A DNA stretch of 64,000 bases from Blastococcus sp. TF02A-26 (lineage in GTDB: Bacteria; Actinomycetota; Actinomycetes; Mycobacteriales; Geodermatophilaceae). How positions within the stretch are numbered: position 1 is the first letter of the stretch; each line of letters starts with the position of its first letter. This document shows, in pieces, positions 32,999 through 41,264 of this stretch. Both the position numbers and the translations under genes were made by a program. The DNA lies in the NCBI RefSeq assembly GCF_003319125.1, contig NZ_QOHG01000009.1, positions 120,564 to 184,563 on the forward strand, written 5' to 3'. The notes under the pieces were generated by a model. It was not told the DNA's origin. It ran no database searches and worked only from the letters and a program-made list of their open reading frames with translations.

Positions 32999-33404
32999 GC
33001 AGCAGCTCCCCGCCGACGACGGCGCGCAGCGGGGCAGTGCCGTCGTCGAGTTCGTGCTGGTCTCGGTGCTGATCGTGGTGCTGCTCCTGGCGGTGCTGCA
33101 GGTGGCGGTCTACGTGCACGTGCGGAACGTGGTCGCGGCCAGTGCGCAGGAGGGTGCGCGGTACGCGGCGAACGCGGACGTGGCGGTGGCCGACGGGGGT
33201 GCCCGCACGTCCGAGATCGTCGCCGCGGCGACCACCGAGGGGACCGCGGCCGGTCTGACGTGCACCTCGACCGAGGAGGTCGACGAGACCGGCCTGCCGC
33301 TGGTGGTGGTGCGCTGCACCGGGGCCGTGCCGACGCTGCTCGCCGGGCTCGGTGACCTTCTGCCGGTGGACGTGACCGGTCGCGCCGTCCGGGAGGGGCC
33401 GTGA
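32991..33404 (+). CDS. tadE: TadE-like pseudopilin
   Basis: A 137-aa protein with the TadE signature RGSAVVEFVLVSVLIVVLLL (residues 14-33): a conserved Glu one turn into an N-terminal membrane helix. A mostly beta extracytoplasmic domain with two Cys (LTCTS, VRCTG) follows. Likely a minor pseudopilin of the Tad system. Start GTG 32991 overlaps the end of the Flp-like gene by 8 bp. Confidence 0.82.
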   Translation: MAEQQLPADDGAQRGSAVVEFVLVSVLIVVLLLAVLQVAVYVHVRNVVAASAQEGARYAANADVAVADGGARTSEIVAAATTEGTAAGLTCTSTEEVDETGLPLVVVRCTGAVPTLLAGLGDLLPVDVTGRAVREGP

Positions 33405-33871
33405 GGTGGGTGCTCGCCCGCCTGCGCGGGACGGGCGACGGCGAGCGCGGGTCGTCGCTGGTGGAGTTCATCTTCGTCGCGCTCGTGGTCTTCGTGCCGC
33501 TGGTCTATCTGGTGGCCGGCTTCTCCTCGGTGCAGCGCGGTGTCTTCGCGGCGACGGCGGCCGCGCGGGAGGCGGGCCGGGCGCTGGGCACGGCGCCGGA
33601 CGTCGCGACCGGGATGGCGCGGGCCGAGCGGGCGGTGGAGCTGGCGGTGGCCGACCAGTCGGTGGAGGCCACGGACGTCCGGCTGGAGTTCGCGCCGGCC
33701 GGGTCGGACTGCGACGCGGCCGGCAGCTACAGCCCGACGCTCCTACCGGGGGAGGAGTTCAACGTCTGCGTGACGGTGACCGTGCGGATCCCGCTGCTGC
33801 CGGAGTTCATCGACGCCAACACCGCCACCGGCCAGTTCGTCGTCGAGCGCGACCGCTACGTCGACCCCTGA
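33401..33871 (+). CDS. Second TadE/TadF-like pseudopilin
   Basis: A 156-aa protein. ERGSSLVEFIFVALVVFVPL (residues 15-34) is the TadE-type membrane anchor with its Glu, and the rest is an extracytoplasmic domain with two Cys (DCDAAGS, NVCVTV). By position it corresponds to TadF. GTG 33401 overlaps the previous stop (GTGA). Last gene of the Tad operon; its stop lies 5 bp before the direct repeat at 33877. Confidence 0.8.
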   Translation: MRWVLARLRGTGDGERGSSLVEFIFVALVVFVPLVYLVAGFSSVQRGVFAATAAAREAGRALGTAPDVATGMARAERAVELAVADQSVEATDVRLEFAPAGSDCDAAGSYSPTLLPGEEFNVCVTVTVRIPLLPEFIDANTATGQFVVERDRYVDP

Positions 33872-33909
33872 CCCCGACATCGCTCGTCAGGCCGGCCCGG
33901 CCGTCACGC

Positions 33910-34773
33910 TCATCCGGAGGCCGGTCTGCGGGATCGTCCACCGGTCGACGGCGGATCCTGCTCCTGTTCCTTCTTCTTCTCGAGCTTGCTCACGAGGTCG
34001 TGCAGGGGTTTGGTCCCCGCGCCCACTACCAGCGCCGTGACGACGAGGTCGACGACCCGGTTGGGGTTCGCGGAATCCGGTGCCGCGATGGCGGTCAGCA
34101 GGAGTGCGTCCAGGCTGCCGGCGATGACGGCCGAGACGCCGACCGCCAGGCCCCAGTGGATGATCGCCGCCGTCTGGCGCGCCTTGTCGTAAGCGGCCTG
34201 CTTCTGCGCCAGGACCGCCAGCTTCGTCTTCTCCTCGGCGGCGGTCGCCGCCTGGCTCACGTCGGCGTCCGCCTCGTCCCGCGCGTCCTTCGCCGCAGAG
34301 GTGTCGGCGAACCGGGCGAGGGGTTCCAGCAGGCGCTCCACGGCGAGGGCCAGCACGAACAGGGCGGCGAAGGCGCTGAAGTCCGACCCCACCCGGTAGG
34401 CACCCTCCGGCCCGACGTTGAGGAGGAGCAGGGAGCCGACGAGGAGCCCGAGGACGGCGATCCCGCCGCCCACCTTCATCGCCTTCGCCCACTCCGCGGT
34501 CGTGAGGGCGCTCGGAGCGGTTGCGGCGACCGAGGCCCTGCCCTCGGCGGCGGCAGGACCACCGCTCGTGCCCTCGGCAACCGCTCGGGACCGCTGGACG
34601 TCCTCGCCGTCCGGTGGGCCGCCGTCGCCGTCCGGTGGGCCGCCGTCGCCGTCCACGGCCGGCTCGGGGACGAACGGGCGAACGTCCACCAGGCGCCAGG
34701 TCAGCGGCTGCACCTGGGGCGCTGCCGCGAGCGGATCCGGCGTGTGGCGGCGGGTGACCCGGGCGACTGCCAT
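33910..34773 (-). CDS. Membrane protein with coiled coil, unknown function
   Basis: A 287-aa protein. The N-terminal 95 residues are Pro/Gly/Asp-rich with a DGDGGPP repeat. Two membrane helices follow (about 105-122 and 137-152), then a Lys/Ala/Glu-rich coiled coil (DARDEADADVSQAATAAEEK to about 200), then two more helices (about 205-225 and 240-258) ending in VVGAGTKPLHDLVSKLEKKK. I do not recognise the family. Start is ATG 34773 with AAGGAG 7 nt upstream. The gene reads against the Tad operon and lies between 11-bp direct repeats. Confidence 0.72.
   Translation of the reverse strand: MAVARVTRRHTPDPLAAAPQVQPLTWRLVDVRPFVPEPAVDGDGGPPDGDGGPPDGEDVQRSRAVAEGTSGGPAAAEGRASVAATAPSALTTAEWAKAMKVGGGIAVLGLLVGSLLLLNVGPEGAYRVGSDFSAFAALFVLALAVERLLEPLARFADTSAAKDARDEADADVSQAATAAEEKTKLAVLAQKQAAYDKARQTAAIIHWGLAVGVSAVIAGSLDALLLTAIAAPDSANPNRVVDLVVTALVVGAGTKPLHDLVSKLEKKKEQEQDPPSTGGRSRRPASG
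34606..34647 (-). repeat. 21-bp tandem duplication encoding DGDGGPP
   Basis: The 21-bp unit GCCGTCCGGTGGGCCGCCGTC (plus strand) is present twice head to tail, and a partial third copy follows. In frame it duplicates seven residues of the N-terminal linker of the membrane protein. Confidence 0.8.
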
Positions 34774-34961
34774 GGCGATCTCCTTCGAGGTGACGCCATG
34801 GTGCTCGCCTCGGGGTGCGGTGTACATGGCCTCCGTCGCGGCGAACGGCACTCGGCCGGGGGCCAGCCGGACGTCGAGCGATGTGCGCTGAGAGGCTCAT
34901 CCCGGTGCTGGAACGAGCGCTGGGTGCACATCGCTCGTGAGCGACCGCGGAGGGCAGGGCC

Positions 34962-35180
34962 TCAGGTGCGAGGAGCGGGGTGGCCCTCGACGGTCGCGGT
35001 GAACTCGAACCACGCCTGACCGCGCCACTCGGGGCCGGGGATCGGCCCGTCGACGGCGAGCGTGCTCCAGTCGGGCACGCGCCCGCCGGCGGTCGCGATC
35101 AGCTGCAGCCGCTCCTGCAGCTGCTGCGTCGCGCGGGTGGGATCGTCGCTCGGCAGTGCCGCGGCCGCCCGGTACCTCAT
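34962..35180 (-). CDS. Small hypothetical protein
   Basis: A 72-aa protein: MRYRAAAALPSDDPTRATQQ, then LQERLQLIATAGGRVPDWSTL, ending in a beta-rich RGQAWFEFTATVEGHP. The alternation looks like a small folded alpha-beta domain and the codon pattern is coding-like. No family is recognised. Start is ATG 35180, preferred over an upstream GTG/ATG in a basic stretch. It reads towards the membrane-protein gene, 188 bp away. Confidence 0.6.
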   Translation of the reverse strand: MRYRAAAALPSDDPTRATQQLQERLQLIATAGGRVPDWSTLAVDGPIPGPEWRGQAWFEFTATVEGHPAPRT

Positions 35181-35207
35181 GTGCGGAGCGTGGCGGTGCG
35201 CACGGCG

Positions 35208-35235
35208 CGACACGGTCCTGATCAGCGCCGTGTCG
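35208..35235. terminator. Hairpin between the DUF4230 gene and the small hypothetical
   Basis: CGACACGG and CCGTGTCG arms around a 12-nt loop containing TGATCA. It is downstream of the minus-strand DUF4230 gene and upstream of the small hypothetical gene, so terminator or operator are both possible. Confidence 0.4.
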
Positions 35236-35278
35236 GCGGACCGGGATCCGCCGCCCGGACGGTCGTGACGGTCGGTGG

Positions 35279-35920
35279 TCAGTCGGCGGCGGGCTCGAAC
35301 TCGACCGTGACGTCCTCGACGCCCAGCGACCCGGCCAGCGAGGTCAGCATGTCGCGGGTGCCGTCCTCGGCGCGCTCGAGCAGGTCGCTGTCGACGGCGG
35401 AGGACTCCAGCCGCTCCTCGGCGAGGGAGTAGAGCGCGCTCTCGTCGGTCGGGTCGTCGCCCAGCGCGTCCCCGACGCGGTCGAGCAGCCCCCGGTCGCG
35501 GTCGAGCACTCGGCTCTCGTCGGGGTCGATGCGCGCCTCGCTCAGCTGCGGTGCCGGCAGGGTGATGGTCGCCGAGTTGCCGTCCTCGGAGAGCTTCACG
35601 GCGTCCGGGCCCAGCTCGGCGAAGTCCACGTAGGCGTCCACCGTGCCGGTGGCGAGGAACTGCACGCGCTCGCCGCTGATCACCGAGGGCACGTACGGGG
35701 TGTCGGACTCGATGTCGACGACGACCTGGAAGCTGCCGGTCGCCGCGTGGTACTCGTCCAGGTCGGCGAGGGAGACCAGCAGCGGGGTGGTGGTGCGGTC
35801 GACCTGCTCGGGAGCGAAGGGGTTGCCCCAGTCGAACGACCCGACGGCGAGGACGCCCAGACCCACGGCGCCCGCGGCCACTCCGGCCTTGACCAGTCCA
35901 CGACGGCTCTTCGACGGCAT
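35279..35920 (-). CDS. DUF4230-family membrane-anchored protein
   Basis: A 213-aa protein. A basic N-terminus (MPSKSRRGLVKAG) and one membrane helix (residues 9-26) act as an anchor or signal. The exported domain has VVVDIESDTPYVPSVISGER, ATGTVDAYVDFAEL, the strand ATITLPAPQLSEARIDPDES and a C-terminal helical part LYSLAEERLESSAVDSDLLE. This arrangement matches DUF4230, whose function is unknown. Start is ATG 35920 with GGAG about 9 nt upstream. Confidence 0.8.
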   Translation of the reverse strand: MPSKSRRGLVKAGVAAGAVGLGVLAVGSFDWGNPFAPEQVDRTTTPLLVSLADLDEYHAATGSFQVVVDIESDTPYVPSVISGERVQFLATGTVDAYVDFAELGPDAVKLSEDGNSATITLPAPQLSEARIDPDESRVLDRDRGLLDRVGDALGDDPTDESALYSLAEERLESSAVDSDLLERAEDGTRDMLTSLAGSLGVEDVTVEFEPAAD

Positions 35921-36047
35921 GCGAGGGCTCCTCGGTGTCGCTGGGGGGAACCCCCGGGCGATCCGCCTCGCGGGGGTACGCCCTACAGCACCGCGGCGGC
36001 CGATCCCATTCCCGTCGCGACGACTCTCCGCGACGGGCGCAACCGCC

Positions 36048-36971
36048 TCAGGGGACGAAGATCCCGCTGATCGCCACGACCTCGCCGTCGACCACGGTGA
36101 GCCGCATGTAGGAGTGCTCGTCGGCGCCGTCGGAGACACCGGCGGTGCCGGCCAGCGCGGCGACGGAGGCGACGGCGACGTCGTCGCCGGTCCACGTGTC
36201 GACGTAGGAGGCGGTCGCCCCGGCAGCGACGGGGAGAGCGGTCACCCGGTCGTCGGTGTCGCGGACGTAGTAGGCGGTGCACCGCTCGGTGCCGTCGGAG
36301 TGCACGCCGTCCTCGGCGCAGGCGGCCGCGGCGTCGCGGCCCTCGAACCACTCGACGAGGTCGACGTGCACGGTGCCGGCGGAGACCGCCCGCAGGACGC
36401 CGACGTGGCGACCGTCGGCCAGGCCCCCGGCGACCACGGGCTGCGTGGTGCGGACGCTCACCCGGTCGTCGAGCTGGAACGCGGTGCCGGTCCAGCCGTA
36501 GGTGACCGACGCCCAGTGCGCCGGGCAGCAGGTGGGGTCGTCGGCCGCGGCGGCGCGCCCGGCGACGGTGAGGGCCCGACCGTCGGTGGTCAGCGTGGCG
36601 TCGACGAAGGGGATGCCCTCGCCGAGGACGTCCAGCGCCGCGGGCTCGCCACGGGAGACGTCGAAGACGACGACGTCCTGACCGGGCTCGGAGGCGGCGC
36701 TCGGGCAGGCCGACAGCACGAGGACCTCGTCGGTGCCGTCGCCGGTGAGGTCGGCGCGCGAGGTCGCGACCGTCAGCTCGTCCCAGCTCTCGGCCGGCAG
36801 TCCGTCGGCGACCCACTCGGCGCGGGAGGCACAGCCCGCGGCGCCGTAGGCCAGCGCCTTCCAGTCCGGCGACACGTCCGGTGCGGCGGACGGTCCGGTG
36901 CTCCCGGCGGTGCACCCGCCCAGCACGGCGCCGCCGGCCAGGAGGAGCGCGGGGAGACGGCGGCTGGACAT
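36048..36971 (-). CDS. Secreted lipoprotein, unknown function
   Basis: A 307-aa protein with lipobox LGGC after MSSRRLPALLLAGGAVLGGC (Cys20). The mature part has a run DLTGDGTDEVLVLSACPSA, like VCBS/FG-GAP Asp-rich repeats, and several Cys (TCCPAHW, AACAEDG, RCTAYY) that could form disulphides. The fold may be a small beta-propeller, which is a guess. Start is ATG 36971 with GGGGGAG upstream. Divergent from the DUF4142 gene. Confidence 0.78.
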   Translation of the reverse strand: MSSRRLPALLLAGGAVLGGCTAGSTGPSAAPDVSPDWKALAYGAAGCASRAEWVADGLPAESWDELTVATSRADLTGDGTDEVLVLSACPSAASEPGQDVVVFDVSRGEPAALDVLGEGIPFVDATLTTDGRALTVAGRAAAADDPTCCPAHWASVTYGWTGTAFQLDDRVSVRTTQPVVAGGLADGRHVGVLRAVSAGTVHVDLVEWFEGRDAAAACAEDGVHSDGTERCTAYYVRDTDDRVTALPVAAGATASYVDTWTGDDVAVASVAALAGTAGVSDGADEHSYMRLTVVDGEVVAISGIFVP

Positions 36972-37210
36972 CGGGCTGCTCCGGGGGAGGTCGGGCGGGC
37001 TCGTGCCCGCACCGAGGACATCGACGTGGGACGCCTGGGACTTGAGTGGTGGATGTGACGGATGTGACGAGCCGTCGTCGGCAGATGTGCACCGATCGGT
37101 CGTGCGACATCCGGTCGGGCGCGTGTGGTCGTGGAAGGTCCGGGTAGGGGGTCGCCACCACCCATCGCGCCCTCAGCCCCGGGTCGCCTGCATGCCGTCA
37201 CGGAGTCCGC

Positions 37211-37876
37211 ATGCGTCGCACGTCCCGTCTCCTCCTCCTCCCGGTCGTCGCCCTGGGCGCCGTCCTCCTCAGCGCCTCCCCGGCCGCCGCGGCGCCGTCC
37301 GACCAGGACGTCGCCTGGATGCAGGCGGCCCACCAGAGCAACCTCACCGAGATCGCCGCCGGCCAGGCGGCGCAGCAGATGGCCACCGACCAGCGGGTGC
37401 GCCAGCTCGGTCAGATGTTCATCGACATGCACACCCAGCTCGACACGCAGCTGACCCAGGCCGCGCAGCAGATAGGGGTGGAGCTCCCCGCCGAGCCCAG
37501 CGCGTCGCAGCAGCAGCAGCTCGCCGCCGTGCAGCAGAACACCGGCCCCGCCTTCGATCGGGCGTGGGTCTCGCAGCAGCTCGGCTCGCACCAGACCACG
37601 CTGGCCGCCAGCCAGCGCGAGGTGCAGAACGGCTCCGACCCGATGGTGGTCCAGCTGGCCCAGGCCAGCACGCCGGTCGTCCAGCAGCACCTCGACGAGC
37701 TGCGCGCTCTGGCCGGGCAGTACGGCCTGCCCACCTCGGTGGACGCGGGCAGCGGCGGGCAGGCCGCGGACGACGGGATGACCGCCCTCGGCTGGGGCAT
37801 CGCCGGCGTCGGCGGGGTCATCCTGCTGACCGGTTCCGCCGCGCTGGTCCGCCGCCGCGGGGTGACCGCCGCGTGA
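37211..37876 (+). CDS. DUF4142 exported protein with C-terminal anchor
   Basis: A 221-aa protein. Signal peptide MRRTSRLLLLPVVALGAVLL with cleavage near ASPAAAA. A DUF4142 four-helix bundle follows (residues 32-165; HQSNLTEIAAGQAAQQMATD, MFIDMHTQLDTQLTQAAQQI). The C-terminus is a sorting-signal-like tail: a hydrophobic helix (about 190-210) followed by VRRRGV. No canonical LPxTG or LAxTG is seen; GLPTSV at about residue 172 is the nearest. It is coupled by GTGA overlap to a class F sortase. Confidence 0.83.
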   Translation: MRRTSRLLLLPVVALGAVLLSASPAAAAPSDQDVAWMQAAHQSNLTEIAAGQAAQQMATDQRVRQLGQMFIDMHTQLDTQLTQAAQQIGVELPAEPSASQQQQLAAVQQNTGPAFDRAWVSQQLGSHQTTLAASQREVQNGSDPMVVQLAQASTPVVQQHLDELRALAGQYGLPTSVDAGSGGQAADDGMTALGWGIAGVGGVILLTGSAALVRRRGVTAA

Positions 37877-38538
37877 GGTCCCCGCGCGTCCGGCACCCCG
37901 GGGTGCTGGTCGTCGCGGGCGCCCTGCTCGTCGGCTCGGGACTGGTGCTCACCGGCACCGGCTCCCGGGCCGACGCGCCGGACTTCGGCACCCCGGTCGC
38001 AGCCACGACCTCCCCGTCGACCCACCCGACCGGTCCACCCGCGGCGCCGCCTCCCGCGCCGCTCCCGGCGCCGGATCCGGCGGTGCCCGCCGCCCCGGCG
38101 GCGGTCACCCTGCCCGCGGTCGCCGACGCCGTTCCGCTCGTCCCGGTCGGCGTCCTCCCCGGCGGCGGCCTCGCCCTGCCCGAGCGCCCCACGGTGCTCG
38201 GCTGGTACGCCGCCGGGGCGGTTCCCGGCAGCCCGGCGGGGACGGCGGTCCTCGCCGGGCACATCGACTCGGCGGTCTACGGCGCGGGCCCGCTCGAGGG
38301 TCTGCTGGAGCTGGCCATGGGGGACCCGGTCACCGTCACCGACGAGGCCGGCCGGACGCACGCCTACGTCGTCTCCGCCCGGACGTCCCAGCCCAAGTCG
38401 GCCCTGCCGCCGGAGCTGTTCCGCACCGACGGTCCTCCGCAGCTGGCCCTGGTGACCTGTGGCGGGGAGTTCGACGAGCGCACCGGCTCCTACGCGGACA
38501 ACGTCGTCGTGCTGGCGGTGCCCGCGCCGGGCGGCTGA
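37873..38538 (+). CDS. Class F sortase
   Basis: A 221-aa transpeptidase that attaches proteins to the cell wall. The N-terminal membrane helix (residues 9-28) is followed by a Pro/Ala linker and the sortase barrel. The catalytic His is in AVLAGHIDS (about 138), the Cys in LALVTCGGEFDERTGSYADN (about 196) and the Arg about nine residues later. This TCGG...R arrangement is typical of actinobacterial class E/F enzymes. Start GTG 37873 overlaps the DUF4142 stop, so the DUF4142 protein is the obvious candidate substrate. Confidence 0.88.
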   Translation: MRSPRVRHPGVLVVAGALLVGSGLVLTGTGSRADAPDFGTPVAATTSPSTHPTGPPAAPPPAPLPAPDPAVPAAPAAVTLPAVADAVPLVPVGVLPGGGLALPERPTVLGWYAAGAVPGSPAGTAVLAGHIDSAVYGAGPLEGLLELAMGDPVTVTDEAGRTHAYVVSARTSQPKSALPPELFRTDGPPQLALVTCGGEFDERTGSYADNVVVLAVPAPGG

Positions 38539-38544
38539 TCGAGG

Positions 38545-40092
38545 TCAGCGGCGCGAGAACAGCAGCGGCCGGAAGAACTCCGCGACCAGCCAGGCCAGCA
38601 CCGTCGTCGCGGCGGTCGCGAGGAAGGCGCCGCCCATCTCGCCGGTCGCGCCGGCGGCCACCTGCACCGTCGTGTAGGCGACGGCGCCCACGAGGTTCGA
38701 CGCCACCAGCGCGGCACGCCAGCCGAGCCCGGGCCGCACGAGACGCCAGACCACCAGGTCGGCGACCTGCGCGCCGGCGAACGCCACCGGCCCGGCCAGC
38801 GACGCGCCCGACCCCTGCTCGACGAGCACCAGCGTGCCCACGGCCAGCGCCGCCCCGACCCACGGCAACCCGCCGGCGCGGTCCAGCGCGTCGCGGACCC
38901 CGAGCGACAGGCCGAGCAGCACCTCGCCGGCCAGCGCGGTCAACCCGAAGCCGACCATGACGCCCACCGGGTACTCGGCGTCGGCGCGGTCCATGGACGC
39001 GACCAGCGCGACGAACAGCGCGAACAGGACCCCCGCGAGCAGGGGCCGGTGCCGCTTCGGCGCCGGCCGGGGCGGAGGGCCCGGGGGAGGTGCCGGAGGC
39101 GGAGCGCCCTGGGGGCGACCCTGCGGGAGCGGCAGCCACGGGGGTGGACCGGCGGGGGCCGGCGCCCGGGGCGCGGGGCGGAGCAGCGGCGTGGGGGAGC
39201 GCGGCGCCGGCGCCGGGACGGCGACGGGCGGCCGGGTCGCGGGCCGCGGCGCCGGGGCGGCGGGCGTGGCCACCGCCCGCCGGGCCTCGGCGACCAGCTG
39301 CCCCGCGGTCGCGGTGCGGCGGGCCGGATCGCGGGCCAGCGCGCGGCGCACCACGGCGTCCAGCGCCGGGGGCACGTCGGCCCGCCGGGCCCAGATCGGC
39401 GGCGGCTCGGTGTGCAGGTGGGCGTGGTACGCGCTGGGCAGGCTGCTGCTGGGGAACGCGCGGACGCCGGTCAGGCACTCGTAGAGCACGCAGCCGAGCG
39501 CGTAGACGTCCACCCGGGGGTCGACGTCGGAGCCGGTCACGAACCGCTCCGGGGCCATGTACTCGTAGGAGCCGATCGCCGTCCCGGTCTGGGTGATGGA
39601 CACGCCGTCGGACGACGACCGGGCGATGCCGAAGTCGACGAGGTAGACGAACGGGTCGTCGGGGCGCCCGGTCAGCAGCACGTTCGAGGGCTTCACGTCG
39701 CGGTGCACCAGGCCGTCGGCGTGCGCGGCGTCCAGCGCCTCGGCCAGCTGCGCGACCACCGACAACGCCGTCGGCACCGGCAGCGGTCCCCAGCGGGCCA
39801 GCCGGGACGCGAGGTCCTCGCCCTCGACGAGCCGCATGTCCAGGAACAGCCGGCCGTCGATCTCGCCGTACCGGTGGATCGGGACGACGTGCGGACCGCG
39901 CAGCCGAGCGGTCAGCCGTGCCTCGCGCTGGAACCGGGCGCGGTAGCCCTCGTCGGCGGCCAGGTGCGGGGACAGCAGCTTGAGCGCGACCACCCGCTCG
40001 TGCTCGGTGTCCCAGGCGCGGTGGACCTCGCCCATGCCGCCGCGGCCCAGCGGACCGAGGAGCCGGTAGGGACCGAAGGTCGCTCCGTGCAC
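38545..40092 (-). CDS. Membrane-anchored Hanks-type Ser/Thr protein kinase
   Basis: A 515-aa kinase. The catalytic domain (residues 5-270) has GRGGMGEVHRAWD, Lys in VVALKLLSPH, LVHRDVKPSNVLL, VDFGIARS and YMAPERFVTG. A Pro/Ala-rich linker (about 285-365) leads to a C-terminal block of about five membrane helices. There are no PASTA repeats, so it is not PknB. GTG 40092 is chosen because it starts just before the kinase domain with a G-rich ribosome site; an upstream ATG at 40167 is possible. It ends 6 bp from the convergent sortase stop. Confidence 0.88.
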   Translation of the reverse strand: MHGATFGPYRLLGPLGRGGMGEVHRAWDTEHERVVALKLLSPHLAADEGYRARFQREARLTARLRGPHVVPIHRYGEIDGRLFLDMRLVEGEDLASRLARWGPLPVPTALSVVAQLAEALDAAHADGLVHRDVKPSNVLLTGRPDDPFVYLVDFGIARSSSDGVSITQTGTAIGSYEYMAPERFVTGSDVDPRVDVYALGCVLYECLTGVRAFPSSSLPSAYHAHLHTEPPPIWARRADVPPALDAVVRRALARDPARRTATAGQLVAEARRAVATPAAPAPRPATRPPVAVPAPAPRSPTPLLRPAPRAPAPAGPPPWLPLPQGRPQGAPPPAPPPGPPPRPAPKRHRPLLAGVLFALFVALVASMDRADAEYPVGVMVGFGLTALAGEVLLGLSLGVRDALDRAGGLPWVGAALAVGTLVLVEQGSGASLAGPVAFAGAQVADLVVWRLVRPGLGWRAALVASNLVGAVAYTTVQVAAGATGEMGGAFLATAATTVLAWLVAEFFRPLLFSRR

Positions 40093-40235
40093 CCCGCCCC
40101 CTGGTCGTCCCGGCCGGATCCGAGCATCCCACGACCGCTCCCGCACCGGGGGCACCCGGGCGCGCATCCGGTCGGCGAGCGGCTCGTTGGTCCCCGCGGC
40201 GGGCGACGGTGCCCGGCCGATGAGGAGGGACGCTC

Positions 40236-41264
40236 GTGCGACTGCCCCGGATCCGCCTGCTCGTCCTGCTGGTCGCGGCCCTGCTCGCCCTCGGCACGGG
40301 GGTCGCCTCGGCCACGCCGCCCCGCGGGCCGGCCACCGGGGAGTTCGCGCCACTGGACCGGCCCGGGCCCCGGCTGAGCGTGTCGCCCGCGCAGCTGCAG
40401 GCGGCGCTGCACTGCAACGGCCCCCTCACCGGCCTGACCCGGGACCCGGTCCTGCTGGTGCCCGGCACGACCCTGACGCCCGAGGTCAACTTCGGCTGGA
40501 ACTACCTGCGGGCGTTCGACCAGGACGGCCGGCGGTGGTGCACCGTGACGCTGCCCCACGACGCGACCGGCGACATCCAGGTCGCGGCGGAGTACGTGGT
40601 GCACGCGCTGCGCAGCGTCAGCGCCGCGGCGCACCGCGACGTCGACGTCGTCGGGTTCAGCCAGGGCGGCATGGTGCCCCGCTGGGCCCTGCGGTTCTGG
40701 CCGGACACCCGCGACCTCGTCGACGACCTCGTGGGCCTGAGCCCGTCGAACCACGGGACCGTGCTCGCCGACGTCGCCTGCACGCGCCCGTGCAACCCCT
40801 CGTTCCACCAGCAGGCCTCGCGGTCGCGCTTCCTCCAGGCGCTCAACAGCGGCGTGGAGACCTTCGCCGGGATCGACTACACGGTCGCCTACACGCAGAC
40901 CGACGAGGTCGTCGTCCCCAACGCCGGGCCGGCGCCCAGCTCGGCGCTGCGCACCGGGGCCGGCGCCGTCGCGAACATCGCGCTGCAGGAGGTGTGCCCG
41001 GGGCATCTCGCCGACCACTTCCTGATCGGCAGCTCCGACGCCGTCGGGCACGCGATCGTCGTGGACGCGCTGGACAACGACGGCCCGGCGGTGGCGTCCC
41101 GGATCCCGCGCACGGTCTGCGCGCTGCCCTTCCACCGCGGCGTCGATCCCCTGACGGCGGTGCCGGACTTCCTGGCGATGGTGGCCTACGCCGGGGACCC
41201 GGCAGGCAACGCGCCGGACGTGCCGGCCGAGCCGCCGCTGGCGCCCTACGTCCTCAGGCGCTGA
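40236..41264 (+). CDS. Secreted alpha/beta-hydrolase lipase
   Basis: A 342-aa protein with signal peptide RLPRIRLLVLLVAALLALG and cleavage near VASA. The mature enzyme has LLVPGTTLTPEVNFGWNY (oxyanion region), the nucleophile elbow VVGFSQGGMVPRWALRF (Ser in GFSQG), and Asp and His candidates in TQTDEVVVPNAG and DAVGHAIVVD. The pattern resembles Candida antarctica lipase B-type triacylglycerol lipases. Start is GTG 40236 with GAGGAGGGA 5 nt upstream. Its end overlaps the next, convergent gene by 11 bp. Confidence 0.85.
   Translation: MRLPRIRLLVLLVAALLALGTGVASATPPRGPATGEFAPLDRPGPRLSVSPAQLQAALHCNGPLTGLTRDPVLLVPGTTLTPEVNFGWNYLRAFDQDGRRWCTVTLPHDATGDIQVAAEYVVHALRSVSAAAHRDVDVVGFSQGGMVPRWALRFWPDTRDLVDDLVGLSPSNHGTVLADVACTRPCNPSFHQQASRSRFLQALNSGVETFAGIDYTVAYTQTDEVVVPNAGPAPSSALRTGAGAVANIALQEVCPGHLADHFLIGSSDAVGHAIVVDALDNDGPAVASRIPRTVCALPFHRGVDPLTAVPDFLAMVAYAGDPAGNAPDVPAEPPLAPYVLRR

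Larger units (their letters stand above)
33877..34938. repeat. 11-bp direct repeats bracketing a membrane-protein gene
   Basis: ACATCGCTCGT occurs at 33877-33887, just after the Tad operon, and again at 34928-34938, enclosing about 1.05 kb with one gene. A third, inverted near-copy (CGAGCGATGTGC) at 34875-34886 forms a 12-bp inverted repeat with GCACATCGCTCG at 34926-34937. This looks like an inserted cassette, though chance cannot be excluded. Confidence 0.4.
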
